The notes under the pieces were generated by a model. It saw nothing but the letters and a program-made list of their open reading frames with translations, did no database searches and had not been told where the DNA came from. Shown here in pieces: positions 17,797 to 27,347 of a stretch of DNA of 64,000 nucleotides. The stretch comes from Streptomyces phaeofaciens. Its GTDB lineage: Bacteria > Actinomycetota > Actinomycetes > Streptomycetales > Streptomycetaceae. Within the stretch, counting starts at the first letter, position 1; each line of letters opens with the position of its first letter. The position numbers and the translations under genes were made by a program. The stretch spans positions 121,242 through 185,241 of the forward strand of contig NZ_BMSA01000023.1 of assembly GCF_014648915.1 (NCBI RefSeq), read 5' to 3'.

Positions 17797-18705
17797 CTAC
17801 TTGAGCGCCCCCGCCGTCAGCCCCTGCACCACCTGCCGCTGGAAGACGATGTACGCGGCCAGGACCGGCAGCATCGCCATGACCAGCCCCGCGAACAGCC
17901 CCGACCAGTCGCCCTTGTAGCCCTGGCTGACCGCCAGCTGGACCAGGCCCTGGGTGAGGACACGCTTGTCGGGGTCGGTGTTGAGGACCGTGGGGAGCAT
18001 GTACTGGTTCCACTGGCCCAGGAAGTTGAAGATGCCCACGCTGATCAGACCGGGCTTGGCCATGGGCAGCATGATCTGGAAGAACGTACGGCTGTGCGAG
18101 GCCCCGTCGACGAAGGCCGCCTCCGCCACCGAGGTGGGCAGCGTGCGGAAGAACGCCGTGAGGAAGAACACGGTGAACGGCAGCGAGTACGCGATGTACA
18201 CCAGGATCAGGCCATGGATGGTGTTCAGCAGGCCCATGTTGTTCACCACGTAGAACAGCGGGACCAGCGCCAGCATGATCGGGAAGCTCATGCCGCCGAC
18301 GAAGAGGTAGTAGACGAAGCGGTTGCCCGGGAAGTCGAACCGGGCCAGGACGTAGGCCGCCATCGAGCCGAGGACCAGGGTGCCGATGAGCGAGCCGCCC
18401 ACCACCAGGACGGTGTTGAGGAAGTAGTCGCTCATGTTGGCCTCGGTCCAGGCCCGCGACCAGTTGTCGAAGTGCAGCCGGTCCGGCAGCGACCAGGGCG
18501 AGGAGAAGATGGAGCGGTCGTCCTTGAAGGACGTCATCACCGCCCAGAGCAGCGGCATCACCACCATCACGGCCCAGACGACCAGGATGCCGTGCGAGAA
18601 GGCGTTGAGGGCCCGGCCCTCGGATTTGGGCTTCGGCCGCCCCCGGCCGGCCGGCAGGTCGACCTTCGTGACGGAGACGGGCGCGGGGGATTCGGTCGTC
18701 TTCAT
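17797..18705 (-). CDS. ngcG: ABC sugar permease, NgcG-like
   Basis: A 302-residue CUT1-class permease with six membrane segments. The EAA-type cytoplasmic loop is SVAEAAFVDGASHSRTFFQIMLP, about residues 190-212. A 30-residue Pro/Lys/Arg-rich tail precedes the first helix. The ATG at 18705 lies 2 bp after the upstream permease stop. No ATPase gene is present in the operon, as usual for CUT1 systems in Streptomyces served by the shared ATPase MsiK. The order permease-permease-SBP beside rok7B7 matches S. coelicolor ngcEFG. Confidence 0.85.
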   Translation of the reverse strand: MKTTESPAPVSVTKVDLPAGRGRPKPKSEGRALNAFSHGILVVWAVMVVMPLLWAVMTSFKDDRSIFSSPWSLPDRLHFDNWSRAWTEANMSDYFLNTVLVVGGSLIGTLVLGSMAAYVLARFDFPGNRFVYYLFVGGMSFPIMLALVPLFYVVNNMGLLNTIHGLILVYIAYSLPFTVFFLTAFFRTLPTSVAEAAFVDGASHSRTFFQIMLPMAKPGLISVGIFNFLGQWNQYMLPTVLNTDPDKRVLTQGLVQLAVSQGYKGDWSGLFAGLVMAMLPVLAAYIVFQRQVVQGLTAGALK

Positions 18706-18707
18706 CC

Positions 18708-19634
18708 TCAGTACTCCAGCCGCTCGCGCCGGCCCAGTCGCATCACGACGGCGGCGAAGGCCAGCGTCACGACGAGCAGGGCGACGCCGATGGTGGTGGC
18801 GTAGGCGGCCTGACCGTCCCGGAACGCCTTCTGGTACACGTACAGGACCATGACGGTGGTCGAGTAGTCGGGGCCGCCCGGGCCGGTCGTCATGATCTGC
18901 ACGACCGCGAACGACTCGGCGCCCAGGGCGAGGATGCCCATGTAGACCCAGCCGGACTGCACGGTGTCCCAGAGCAGCGGCAGGGTGATCCGGAAGAAGG
19001 TGGTGGCGCGGCTCGCGCCGTCCAGCAGGGCGGCCTCGTAGAGGTCGGCCGGGATGGAGGCCATGCCGGCCGAGAACAGGACGACGAAGAAGCCGACCGT
19101 GGACCAGACGAGGACGGCCATCACGCACCACAGGGCGAGGTCCGGGTCGCCGAGCCAGAGCGGCTGGACTCCGTCGAGGCCGACGCCCCGCAGGAACGAG
19201 TTGATCGCACCGCTGTCCGGGTTGTACGCGAAGGCGAACAGCAGCGCGACGATGGCGATCGAGAGCACCTGCGGGAAGAAATACACGATCTTGTAGAAGG
19301 AGGAGCCCCGGGCCCCGGTGACGACCGGGCCGCCCTTCCTTCTGCGTCCGCCGACATTGATCATGAAGGCGAGGAACAGGGCCAGGCCGATCGTGACCAC
19401 CGGCACCAGGAGGGCGAACAGCAGGCTGTGCTGGAGGGATTTCCAGAAGATCTGGTCGTCCAGCATCCTGCGGTAATTGTCGAAACCGACCATCTTGAAT
19501 TCGGGGCTCAGGCCGGTCCAGTCCGTGAACGAGTAGTAGATGGACTGGATGAACGGCCAGACCACGAAGAGCGTGTACAGTCCCAGCGGCAATGCCAGGA
19601 ACCCCACGATGAAGCGGTACTTGCCGTGCTGCAT
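18708..19634 (-). CDS. ngcF: ABC sugar permease, NgcF-like
   Basis: A 308-residue CUT1 permease (MalF-like) with six membrane segments and the EAA loop ADLYEAALLDGASRATTFFRITLP. The loop between the second and third helices carries a basic insert, GGRRRKGG. The ATG at 19634 has GGAG 5 nt upstream. It forms a heterodimer with the following permease; the binding protein gene precedes it by 28 bp. Confidence 0.85.
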   Translation of the reverse strand: MQHGKYRFIVGFLALPLGLYTLFVVWPFIQSIYYSFTDWTGLSPEFKMVGFDNYRRMLDDQIFWKSLQHSLLFALLVPVVTIGLALFLAFMINVGGRRRKGGPVVTGARGSSFYKIVYFFPQVLSIAIVALLFAFAYNPDSGAINSFLRGVGLDGVQPLWLGDPDLALWCVMAVLVWSTVGFFVVLFSAGMASIPADLYEAALLDGASRATTFFRITLPLLWDTVQSGWVYMGILALGAESFAVVQIMTTGPGGPDYSTTVMVLYVYQKAFRDGQAAYATTIGVALLVVTLAFAAVVMRLGRRERLEY

Positions 19635-19662
19635 CGCCACTCCGGTGCCGTCGTGAATGCGG

Positions 19663-21114
19663 TCACTGATGCTTGTAGTGCTTGATCGCCGTGTCCTTCG
19701 CGGCCGCGTCGGCATAGCCCTGGATCTTCTTGACGGCTTCCGCCGGGGTGAGCCGTCCGGCCATCATCTCGCCCAGCCCGCCGACACCGATCTGCTCCTT
19801 CTGGAGCTGGACGTACCAGTCCTGGAGGCGCGGGTTCACCACGTTGTCGCCGGCCTTGTCCAGTGCGGCGACACCGGACTTCAGGCCCGGGGTGAGGGTG
19901 ATGCCGTCGGTGCCGCCGTTGTACGCGGTGAGCGACTTGACCTTGGCGGTGAAGTTCCTGGACGACGCCTCACTGAGCATGATGCGCAGCTGCTCCATGC
20001 CACCGGAGGCGTTGTTGGCCTTGGCGGGGACGACGAACGGCTCGCCGCCGGAGGCCCAGATGGTGCCGAAGGGCATCGCGTCGGAGGAGTCGATGCCGGT
20101 GGGGCCCGAGACCGCCAGGTCGAAGTCGGCCGGGATGACCTTCGCCGACTCGTTCTCCACCCAGGAGCCGTTGGGGATGAACAGGGCCTTGCCCTGGGCC
20201 CAGGCGGTCTGCGACTGGATGTGGTCCAGGCCGGGGGTGCCCTTGAGGACGTAACCCTTCTTGTACAGCTCGTAGTACGCCTCGAAACAGGTCTTGACGG
20301 CCGGGTGCTTCCAGGCGTTGGGCTCCAGGTTGTCGATGGCGTCGAGGACCTCGCGCCCGCCGACCTTGCCGATCATCGGGTAGAGCGAGAAGGGGAGGTA
20401 GTAGGGGTACTTGCCCGCGTACGTCCAGCCGGCCATGCCCTTCTTCTTGGCCTTCTCGCAGACCGCGAGCATCTCGTCCCAGGTCTCGGGGTACGTGGCG
20501 TCGAGCGAGTCCAGCGCCTTCTGCGAGTACCAGACGCCGTAGACCGTGTAGGCGTAGTACATGATCCAGACGGGGTCGCCGTCGAACTGGCCCATCTCGA
20601 CGATGCCGGGGCGCAGGGTGTCGCGGACCTTCTTGGCCGGGTCGTCGTAGGAGGGGGCGTCGAGCAGCGGGGTGAGGTCGGCGAGCTGCTTCTTGCCGAC
20701 CAGGACGCCCATGTCCATCTGTTCGGCGCCGGAGTTGTCGATGAGGTCGGGCGGGGTGCCCTGGTTGAAGCGGGGCTGGAGCGTGGACTGGATCTTCTGG
20801 GTGGCCGAGAACTTCACCTTCGCCTCGGGGAAATTCTTCTCGTAGATCTTCACGGCGTCCTCGGCGTACTCCTTGCCGAAACCACCGTCGAACAGGACGA
20901 ATTCCATCTGGGCGGTTTCGTTGACCGCGAGGGGGTTCTGCTCGGTCTTCTTTCCGGCCTTGGCCTTGTCCTCGTCACCACCGCCGCCGCTGCTCGCGCA
21001 GGCGGCCAGGAAACTCATGGTGGGGACGGAAATCAGACCGAGCGCGGCGGACCTTCTGATCAGATCTCGGCGGCCGACACCCGTGGAGCCGTTGTTCTCG
21101 GAGGTGGATCCCAT
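19663..21114 (-). CDS. ngcE: N-acetylglucosamine/chitobiose-type ABC binding lipoprotein, NgcE-like
   Basis: A 483-residue family-1 extracellular solute-binding protein. The N-terminus has a twin-arginine segment (GRRDLIRRSAALG) and a lipobox (SFLAACAS), suggesting Tat-exported lipoprotein. The ATG at 21114 is supported by GAGGA 7 nt upstream; an in-frame TTG at 21120 is less likely. In S. coelicolor the syntenic NgcE binds N,N'-diacetylchitobiose and in S. olivaceoviridis NgcE binds GlcNAc and chitobiose. A DasR-like site lies in its promoter. Identity rests on position and architecture; a different ligand is possible. Confidence 0.82.
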   Translation of the reverse strand: MGSTSENNGSTGVGRRDLIRRSAALGLISVPTMSFLAACASSGGGGDEDKAKAGKKTEQNPLAVNETAQMEFVLFDGGFGKEYAEDAVKIYEKNFPEAKVKFSATQKIQSTLQPRFNQGTPPDLIDNSGAEQMDMGVLVGKKQLADLTPLLDAPSYDDPAKKVRDTLRPGIVEMGQFDGDPVWIMYYAYTVYGVWYSQKALDSLDATYPETWDEMLAVCEKAKKKGMAGWTYAGKYPYYLPFSLYPMIGKVGGREVLDAIDNLEPNAWKHPAVKTCFEAYYELYKKGYVLKGTPGLDHIQSQTAWAQGKALFIPNGSWVENESAKVIPADFDLAVSGPTGIDSSDAMPFGTIWASGGEPFVVPAKANNASGGMEQLRIMLSEASSRNFTAKVKSLTAYNGGTDGITLTPGLKSGVAALDKAGDNVVNPRLQDWYVQLQKEQIGVGGLGEMMAGRLTPAEAVKKIQGYADAAAKDTAIKHYKHQ

Positions 21115-21213
21115 GCTCAAGTCCTCGCCTTCTCCAGGACTCAGGCGGTGAACCGGAACCTCCCGGCACCGCGGTCAGGTCAAGCAGGGTCGTGCGGATC
21201 GCGTGAATTGCCG

Positions 21214-21229
21214 ACAGGTATAGTCCACT
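21214..21229. promoter_or_regulatory. Candidate DasR-responsive element (dre)
   Basis: ACAGGTATAGTCCACT matches 13 of 16 positions of the dre form ACTGGTCTAGACCACT and sits 100 bp before ngcE. DasR is the GlcNAc-sensing GntR regulator of chitin and aminosugar genes, so the match agrees with the predicted ligand of the transporter. Confidence 0.55.
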
Positions 21230-21416
21230 TCCCGCCAGCGGAGCAAGATCGAATGCAAGGTTGGCCATGGGTCTTTTCCGAGTTGAGACCTCCCCGACAT
21301 AGGAACCGGCTGTGGGCGGCTTGCCGGAAAATTCGCAACATAAACCCCGAACGACACAGCCAACACCCTTGACATCCTTGACCACTTGACCCACTACTGG
21401 TCTCTGCGTCGATTTT

Positions 21417-21428
21417 GACAACGTTGTC
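21417..21428. promoter_or_regulatory. LacI-type operator before the GH92 mannosidase
   Basis: GACAACGTTGTC is a perfect 12-bp palindrome with central CG, 29 bp before the start codon, where a repressor would block initiation. The identical 12-mer recurs at 36627-36638. Confidence 0.6.
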
Positions 21429-21456
21429 CAAGTGAGCGCAGGGAGGGTGCTGGCGT

Positions 21457-24400
21457 ATGCGGCACAGAGCTCGGCACAGATGGGGTTCGACCGTCGTCGT
21501 GACGGCCGCTTTTGCCTTGGCGGTGGGCTCGCAGGGGGCCGCCGTCGCACTGCCGGAGAAGGCTCCGGCGGTCGACCGGGAGTTCGCCTCCTCGTTCGAG
21601 GCGGACGATCCGGCGCCGGACTGGCTGAACACCGTCGACACGACGGCGGGCGGCGGCAAGCGGGCTTCGGGCGTCGACGGCGGGTACAGCAGCGGTATTC
21701 CGGGCAACGTCACCGATCACGTCACGGACGTACGGGCGAGCAGCGAGAACACGGGCGGCGGGGAGGTGAAGGAGAACCTCGTCGACGGCGAGTCCAGCAC
21801 GAAGTGGCTGACCTTCGCGCCCACGGGCTGGGCCGAGTTCGATCTCGACAAACCCGTCAAACTCGTGACATACGCTCTCACCTCGGCCAACGACTTCGCC
21901 GAGCGTGACCCCAAGGACTGGACCCTTCAGGGTTCCACGGACGGCAAGGACTGGAAGACCGTCGACACCCGCGCCGGCGAGTCCTTCCCCGAGCGGTTCA
22001 AGACCAGGACGTACGACCTCGCCGAACCGGCCGAGTACCAGCACTTCCGGCTCGAGGTCACCAAGAACAACGGCGCCTCCGGCATCCTCCAGCTCGCCGA
22101 CGTCCAGTTCTCCACGGGCGGCGGCGACAACCCGGTCCCGCAGGACATGCTGTCGCTGGTCGACCGCGGCCCGAGCGGCTCCCCGACCGCGAAGGCGGGC
22201 GCCGGGTTCACGGGCAAGAAGGCCCTGCGGTACGCCGGACGCCATACGGCGGACGGGCGGGCGTACTCGTACAACAAGGTCTTCGACGTGAACGTGGCCG
22301 TCGGCCGCGACACCCGGCTGTCGTACCGGATCTTCCCGTCGATGGCGGACGGCGACCGCGACTACGACGCCACGAACGTCTCCGTGGACCTGGTCTTCAC
22401 CGACGGCACCTCGCTGAGCGGCCTCGGCGCGACGGACCAGCACGGGTTCGGGCTCACCCCGCAGGCGCAGGGGGCCTCGAAGGTGCTGTACGTCAACCAG
22501 TGGAACAACGTGGCCTCGCGGATCGGGTCGGTCGCGGCCGGCAAGACCGTCGACCGCGTCCTGGTGGCGTACGACTCCCCCGCGGGCCCGGCGAGGTTCC
22601 GCGGCTGGCTGGACGACATCGCGATCGAGCGCGTGGCGCCGGAGAAGCCGAAGGCGCACCTGTCCGACTACGCGCTGACGACCCGCGGCACCAACTCCAG
22701 CGGCGGCTTCTCGCGCGGCAACAACTTCCCCGCGACCGCCGTACCGCACGGCTTCAACTTCTGGACCCCGGTCACCAACTCGGCGTCCCTGAGCTGGCTG
22801 TACGACTACGCGCGCGCCAACAACGACGACAACCTGCCGACGATCCAGTCGTTCAGCGCGAGCCACGAGCCCAGCCCCTGGATGGGCGACCGGCAGACCT
22901 TCCAGGTGATGCCGTCCGCCGCGTCGGGCACGCCGGACACCGGCCGTGAGGCCCGGGAGCTGGCCTTCCGGCACGAGAACGAGACGGCACGGCCGTACTA
23001 CTACGGGGTCCGGTTCGAGAACGGCCTGAAGGCCGAGATGACCCCGACCGACCACGCGGCGGCGCTCCGCTTCACCTACCCCGGTGACGACGCGAGCGTG
23101 CTGTTCGACAACGTCACGGACCAGGCGGGGCTGACGCTCGACAAGACCGACGGGACCGTCACCGGCTACTCGGACGTCAAGTCCGGGCTGTCGACGGGTG
23201 CCACCCGGCTCTTCGTCTACGGCGTGTTCGACAAGCCCGTGAAGGACGGGTCCTCCAGCGGCGTCAAGGGCCACCTGCGCTTCGACGCGGGCGCCGACCG
23301 CACGGTCACCCTGCGTCTGGCCACCTCGCTCATCAGCGTGGACCAGGCCAAGGACAACCTGCGCCAGGAGATCCCGGACGGCACCTCCTTCGACGCGGTG
23401 AAGAAGCGCGCCCAGCGCGCCTGGGACCGGATCCTCGGCAAGGTCGAGGTCGAGGGCGCCACGCCGGACCAGCTGACCACCCTGTACTCCAGCCTGTACC
23501 GGCTGTACCTGTACCCCAACTCCGGCTTCGAGAAGGTCGGTTCGACGTACCGGTACGCGTCCCCGTTCTCGCCGATGCCGAATCCGGACACCCCCACCCA
23601 CACCGGCGCGAAGATCGTCGACGGCAAGGTGTACGTCAACAACGGCTTCTGGGACACCTACCGGACGACCTGGCCGGCGTACTCCCTCCTGACGCCCTCC
23701 CAGTCCGGTGAGATGGCCGACGGGTTCGTGCAGCAGTACAAGGACGGCGGCTGGACCTCGCGCTGGTCCTCCCCCGGCTACGCGGACCTGATGACCGGCA
23801 CCTCCTCGGACGTGGCGTTCGCGGACGCGTACGTCAAGGGCGTCCCGTTCGACGCGAAGGCGGCGTACGACGCGGCGGTGAAGAACGCGACCGTCGTCCC
23901 GCCGTCGTCCGGCGTGGGCCGCAAGGGCATGGCCACCTCGCCCTTCCTCGGCTACACCTCCACCTCCACCGGCGAGGGCTTCTCGTGGGCGATGGAGGGC
24001 TACGTCAACGACTACGGCATCGCCCGGATGGGCCAGGCCCTCTACAGGAAGACGGGTGACAAGCGCTACCAGGAGGAGTCGGAGTACTTCCTCAACCGCG
24101 CCCAGGACTACGTCAACCTGTTCGACTCCGAGGCCGGCTTCTTCCAGGGCAGGAACGCGCAGGGCGACTGGCGCGTGAAGTCCTCCGACTACGACCCGCG
24201 CGTGTGGGGTCACGACTACACGGAGACCAACGGCTGGGGCTACGCCTTCACCGCCCCGCAGGACAGCCGGGGCCTGGCCAACCTGTACGGCGGCCGCGCC
24301 GGGCTCGCGGACAAGCTCGACGAGTACTTCGCCACCCCCGAGACGGCGTCCCCGGACTTCGTCGGCTCCTACGGCGGCGTCATCCACGAGATGACCGAGG

Positions 24401-25260
24401 CGCGGGACGTACGGCTCGGCATGTACGGGCACTCCAACCAGGTCGCCCACCACGTCATCTACATGTACGACGCGGCCGGGCAGCCCTGGAAGGCGCAGAA
24501 GAACGTCCGCGAGGTGCTGTCGCGCCTGTACACCGGCAGTGAGATCGGGCAGGGCTACCACGGTGACGAGGACAACGGCGAGCAGTCGGCCTGGTACCTG
24601 TTCTCCGCGCTCGGCTTCTACCCGCTGGTGATGGGCGGCGGCGAGTACGCGGTCGGCTCCCCGCTGTTCACGAAGGCCACCGTGCACCTGGAGAACGGCA
24701 AGGACCTGGTGGTCAGGGCGCCGAAGAACAGCACGCGGAACGTGTACGTGCAGGGCCTGAAGGTCAACGGCCGTGCCTGGAGCTCCACTTCACTGCCCCA
24801 CACGCTGCTCGCCAAGGGCGGGGTGCTGGACTTCGACATGGGGCCGAAGCCCTCGGCGTGGGGCAGCGGCAAGAACTCCGGACCGGTGTCGATCACCCAG
24901 GACGACAAGCCGGCGACGCCCCGCACGGACGCGCTGACCGGCCCGGGCGCCCTGTTCGACAACACCTCGGCGACCGACGCGGCGGTGACGGACACGGTCG
25001 AGCTGCCGGTCGGCAAGGCCGTGAAGGGCGTGCAGTACACGCTGACCTCGTCCGACCGCACCAAGGCCCCCACGGCCTGGACCCTCCAGGGCTCCGCCGA
25101 CGGCACGACGTGGACGACGCTGGACCGGCGCTCCGGGGAGAGCTTCTCCTGGGACCGGCAGACGCGCGCGTTCACCGTGGGATCACCGGGTACGTACGGG
25201 AAGTACCGCCTGCTGATCGACGGCCGGGTGACGCTGGCGGAGGTCGAGTTGCTGTCCTGA
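21457..25260 (+). CDS. Secreted GH92 alpha-mannosidase with two discoidin-like domains
   Basis: A 1267-residue exported enzyme. A signal peptide (about 1-33) is followed by an F5/8-type-C/CBM32-like domain (about 80-210) and a linker domain. The GH92 catalytic region spans about 400-1110, and a second F5/8C-like domain (about 1140-1267) ends the protein. E923 in HDYTETNGWGY aligns with the GH92 catalytic acid, and GYHGDEDNGEQSAWYLFSALGFYP carries the base aspartates. GH92 enzymes are calcium-dependent exo-alpha-mannosidases, mostly acting on alpha-1,2 links of fungal mannan or N-glycans. It is preceded by a LacI operator and followed by a strong terminator. Confidence 0.92.
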   Translation: MRHRARHRWGSTVVVTAAFALAVGSQGAAVALPEKAPAVDREFASSFEADDPAPDWLNTVDTTAGGGKRASGVDGGYSSGIPGNVTDHVTDVRASSENTGGGEVKENLVDGESSTKWLTFAPTGWAEFDLDKPVKLVTYALTSANDFAERDPKDWTLQGSTDGKDWKTVDTRAGESFPERFKTRTYDLAEPAEYQHFRLEVTKNNGASGILQLADVQFSTGGGDNPVPQDMLSLVDRGPSGSPTAKAGAGFTGKKALRYAGRHTADGRAYSYNKVFDVNVAVGRDTRLSYRIFPSMADGDRDYDATNVSVDLVFTDGTSLSGLGATDQHGFGLTPQAQGASKVLYVNQWNNVASRIGSVAAGKTVDRVLVAYDSPAGPARFRGWLDDIAIERVAPEKPKAHLSDYALTTRGTNSSGGFSRGNNFPATAVPHGFNFWTPVTNSASLSWLYDYARANNDDNLPTIQSFSASHEPSPWMGDRQTFQVMPSAASGTPDTGREARELAFRHENETARPYYYGVRFENGLKAEMTPTDHAAALRFTYPGDDASVLFDNVTDQAGLTLDKTDGTVTGYSDVKSGLSTGATRLFVYGVFDKPVKDGSSSGVKGHLRFDAGADRTVTLRLATSLISVDQAKDNLRQEIPDGTSFDAVKKRAQRAWDRILGKVEVEGATPDQLTTLYSSLYRLYLYPNSGFEKVGSTYRYASPFSPMPNPDTPTHTGAKIVDGKVYVNNGFWDTYRTTWPAYSLLTPSQSGEMADGFVQQYKDGGWTSRWSSPGYADLMTGTSSDVAFADAYVKGVPFDAKAAYDAAVKNATVVPPSSGVGRKGMATSPFLGYTSTSTGEGFSWAMEGYVNDYGIARMGQALYRKTGDKRYQEESEYFLNRAQDYVNLFDSEAGFFQGRNAQGDWRVKSSDYDPRVWGHDYTETNGWGYAFTAPQDSRGLANLYGGRAGLADKLDEYFATPETASPDFVGSYGGVIHEMTEARDVRLGMYGHSNQVAHHVIYMYDAAGQPWKAQKNVREVLSRLYTGSEIGQGYHGDEDNGEQSAWYLFSALGFYPLVMGGGEYAVGSPLFTKATVHLENGKDLVVRAPKNSTRNVYVQGLKVNGRAWSSTSLPHTLLAKGGVLDFDMGPKPSAWGSGKNSGPVSITQDDKPATPRTDALTGPGALFDNTSATDAAVTDTVELPVGKAVKGVQYTLTSSDRTKAPTAWTLQGSADGTTWTTLDRRSGESFSWDRQTRAFTVGSPGTYGKYRLLIDGRVTLAEVELLS

Positions 25261-25264
25261 GCCG

Positions 25265-25308
25265 GACGGCCCGCGCCGGTGCCGCACCTGGCGCCGGCGC
25301 GGGCCGTC
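25265..25308. terminator. Terminator after the GH92 gene
   Basis: GACGGCCCGCGCCGG and CCGGCGCGGGCCGTC form a perfect 15-bp stem with a 14-nt loop, right after the mannosidase stop and just before the RBS of the GH67 gene. Confidence 0.8.
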
Positions 25309-25334
25309 GGCCGCTCCCCTAGGAGGGTCCGCCC

Positions 25335-27347
25335 ATGCCGCTTCCCGTGCCCGTGCTCCCCGAGGGGGTCGACCCCGCCTGGCTGCCGGTGGAGGCACTG
25401 CGGCCGCTGGGCGTCCGGCGGACCCTGATCCGCGGCTCGGGCCCCCTCGTGGACACCGTGCACGGTGAAGTGGCGGACGCCTGCGGGCGGTTCGGCGGGA
25501 AGGTGGTGCGCGGCGAGGAAGGAGCGGCGCGGGGGGCGCCGGACGGCGCCCGGTACGACCTGCTGCTGGAGGTGTCGGCGGCGGAGGGCCTCGGTGCGGA
25601 GGGATTCGCGTTCGGGCGGGACGGCGGCACCACGACCGTCACCGCGTCCGGCCCACACGGGCTGCTGTACGGCCTGTTCCACGTCGTGCGGCTCGGGGCG
25701 GCGGCGTTCGCCGGACCGGTGGCGCGCGAGGAGCACCGTCCGGCGACGGCGCTGCGGATGCTGGACCACTGGGACAACGTGAGCGTGCACCCGGTCATGG
25801 GCCAGGTGGAGCGCGGGTACGCGGGCGGATCGCTGTTCTGGCGCGACGGCCGGGCACGCGGGGAAGCGGAACGGGTCCGGGCCTACGGCCGGCTGCTGGC
25901 GGCCGTGGGGATCAACGCCGTGGCGGTCAACAACGTCAATGTGCGCGAGGCGGAGACCCGTCTGCTGACCGAGCGGCTCGGTGAGGTCGCCGGCCTGGCG
26001 GAGGCGTTGCGGCCGTACGGGATCCGGACGCATCTGTCGGTGAACTTCGCGGCGCCGATGCTGCTCGACGGGCTCCCCACGGCCGATCCGCTGGACACCG
26101 GGGTGCGTGCCTGGTGGGCGGGGGCCGTACGCCGGGTGTACGCGGCGATACCGGACTTCGGCGGGTTCGTGGTGAAGGCGGACTCGGAGGGCGAGCCGGG
26201 GCCGTTCGCCTACGGCCGCAGCCACGCCGACGGCGCGAACATGCTGGCCGCGGCTCTCGCGCCGTACGGCGGCACGGTCCACTGGCGGGCCTTCGTCTAC
26301 GACCACCGGCAGGACTGGCGGGACCGCGGGACGGACCGGGCCCGGGCAGCCCATGATCATTTCGCCCCGCTCGACGGGGAGTTCGCCGGCAACGCGGTGC
26401 TCCAGGTGAAGCACGGGCCGATGGACTTCCAGGTGCGGGAGCCGGTCTCACCGGTGCTCGGGGCGATGCCGCGCACCCGGCTGGCGGTGGAGGTGCAGGC
26501 CACGCAGGAGTACACCGGTCAGCAGCGGCACGTGTGCTGGCTCGGGCCGATGTGGAGCGAGGTGCTGCGGTTCCGGACGGACGGTGCGGCCGGGCCGTCC
26601 GTGGCGGAGTCGGCGCGCGGCGGGATCGTCGCCGTGTCGAACGTGGGCGACGACCCCTTCTGGACCGGGCATCCGCTGGCCCAGGCGAACCTCCACACCT
26701 TCGGGCGCCTCGCGTGGCGGCCCGACGCCGATCCCTGCGACGTCCTCGACGAGTGGATCGGCCTCACCTTCCCGGGCGCCCCGGCCCGGCTGGCCGACGG
26801 CCTGCGCGCGGTGCTGCGCGGCTCCTGGCGGACGTACGAGAAGTACACCGCGCCGCTCGGCGTGGGGTTCATGGTCCAGCCCGGGCACCACTACGGGCCC
26901 GGCGTGGACGGCTACGAGTACAGCCGCTGGGGCACCTATCACTTCGCGGACCGGGACGGGGTCGGTGTCGACCGGAGCGCGGCGACCGGGACGGGGTACG
27001 CGGCGCAGTACGCCAAGGCGTGGGCCGAGGTGTACGAGTCGGTCGACTCGTGCCCCGACGAGCTGCTGCTGTTCTTCCACCATGTGCCGTACGGGCATGT
27101 GCTGCACAGCGGGAAGACCGTGATCCAGCACATCTACGACACCCACTTCGAGGGCGTCGAGGAGGCCGAGGAGGCCCGCCGGGTGTGGGCGGGCCTCGGG
27201 GACCTGGTGGAGCCGGCGCGCCACGCGCGGGTGGCCGAGCGGTACGAGGAGCAGGTGCGCTGCGCGCGGGAGTGGCGCGACCAGGTCAACAGCTACTTCC
27301 TGCGGAAGTCGGGGGTGCCGGACGGGCAGGGGCGGCTCATTCACTGA
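25335..27347 (+). CDS. GH67 alpha-glucuronidase
   Basis: A 670-residue cytoplasmic enzyme that removes 4-O-methyl-glucuronic acid from xylo-oligosaccharides. The family pattern RMLDHWDNVSVHPVMGQVERGYAGGSLFW lies near residues 138-165; the acid region is GGFVVKADSEGEPGPFAYGR (about 275-295), and GYEYSRWGTYHFADRDG follows near 520. It has no signal peptide. AGGAGG lies 8 nt before the ATG. It follows the GH92 terminator only 27 bp after the hairpin, so it may depend on readthrough or an embedded promoter. Its 3' end overlaps the convergent GH42 gene by 11 bp. Confidence 0.93.
   Translation: MPLPVPVLPEGVDPAWLPVEALRPLGVRRTLIRGSGPLVDTVHGEVADACGRFGGKVVRGEEGAARGAPDGARYDLLLEVSAAEGLGAEGFAFGRDGGTTTVTASGPHGLLYGLFHVVRLGAAAFAGPVAREEHRPATALRMLDHWDNVSVHPVMGQVERGYAGGSLFWRDGRARGEAERVRAYGRLLAAVGINAVAVNNVNVREAETRLLTERLGEVAGLAEALRPYGIRTHLSVNFAAPMLLDGLPTADPLDTGVRAWWAGAVRRVYAAIPDFGGFVVKADSEGEPGPFAYGRSHADGANMLAAALAPYGGTVHWRAFVYDHRQDWRDRGTDRARAAHDHFAPLDGEFAGNAVLQVKHGPMDFQVREPVSPVLGAMPRTRLAVEVQATQEYTGQQRHVCWLGPMWSEVLRFRTDGAAGPSVAESARGGIVAVSNVGDDPFWTGHPLAQANLHTFGRLAWRPDADPCDVLDEWIGLTFPGAPARLADGLRAVLRGSWRTYEKYTAPLGVGFMVQPGHHYGPGVDGYEYSRWGTYHFADRDGVGVDRSAATGTGYAAQYAKAWAEVYESVDSCPDELLLFFHHVPYGHVLHSGKTVIQHIYDTHFEGVEEAEEARRVWAGLGDLVEPARHARVAERYEEQVRCAREWRDQVNSYFLRKSGVPDGQGRLIH

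Larger units (their letters stand above)
21115..21456. other. Divergent promoter region of ngcE and the GH92 gene
   Basis: A 342-bp control region. The ngcE side contains the DasR-like element at 21214-21229; the GH92 side contains the LacI palindrome at 21417-21428. It is less GC-rich than the flanking genes. No ORF is convincing. Confidence 0.7.

Noticed and set aside
21397..21412. Second DasR site near the GH92 start (ACTGGTCT followed by unrelated bases)
   Set aside because: Only the left half matches the dre consensus.
21394..24687. Very long open frame on the minus strand opposite the GH92 gene
   Set aside because: It is an antisense shadow produced by GC codon bias; its translation is Val/Arg/Gly-rich with no motifs, while the plus strand encodes a clear GH92 enzyme.
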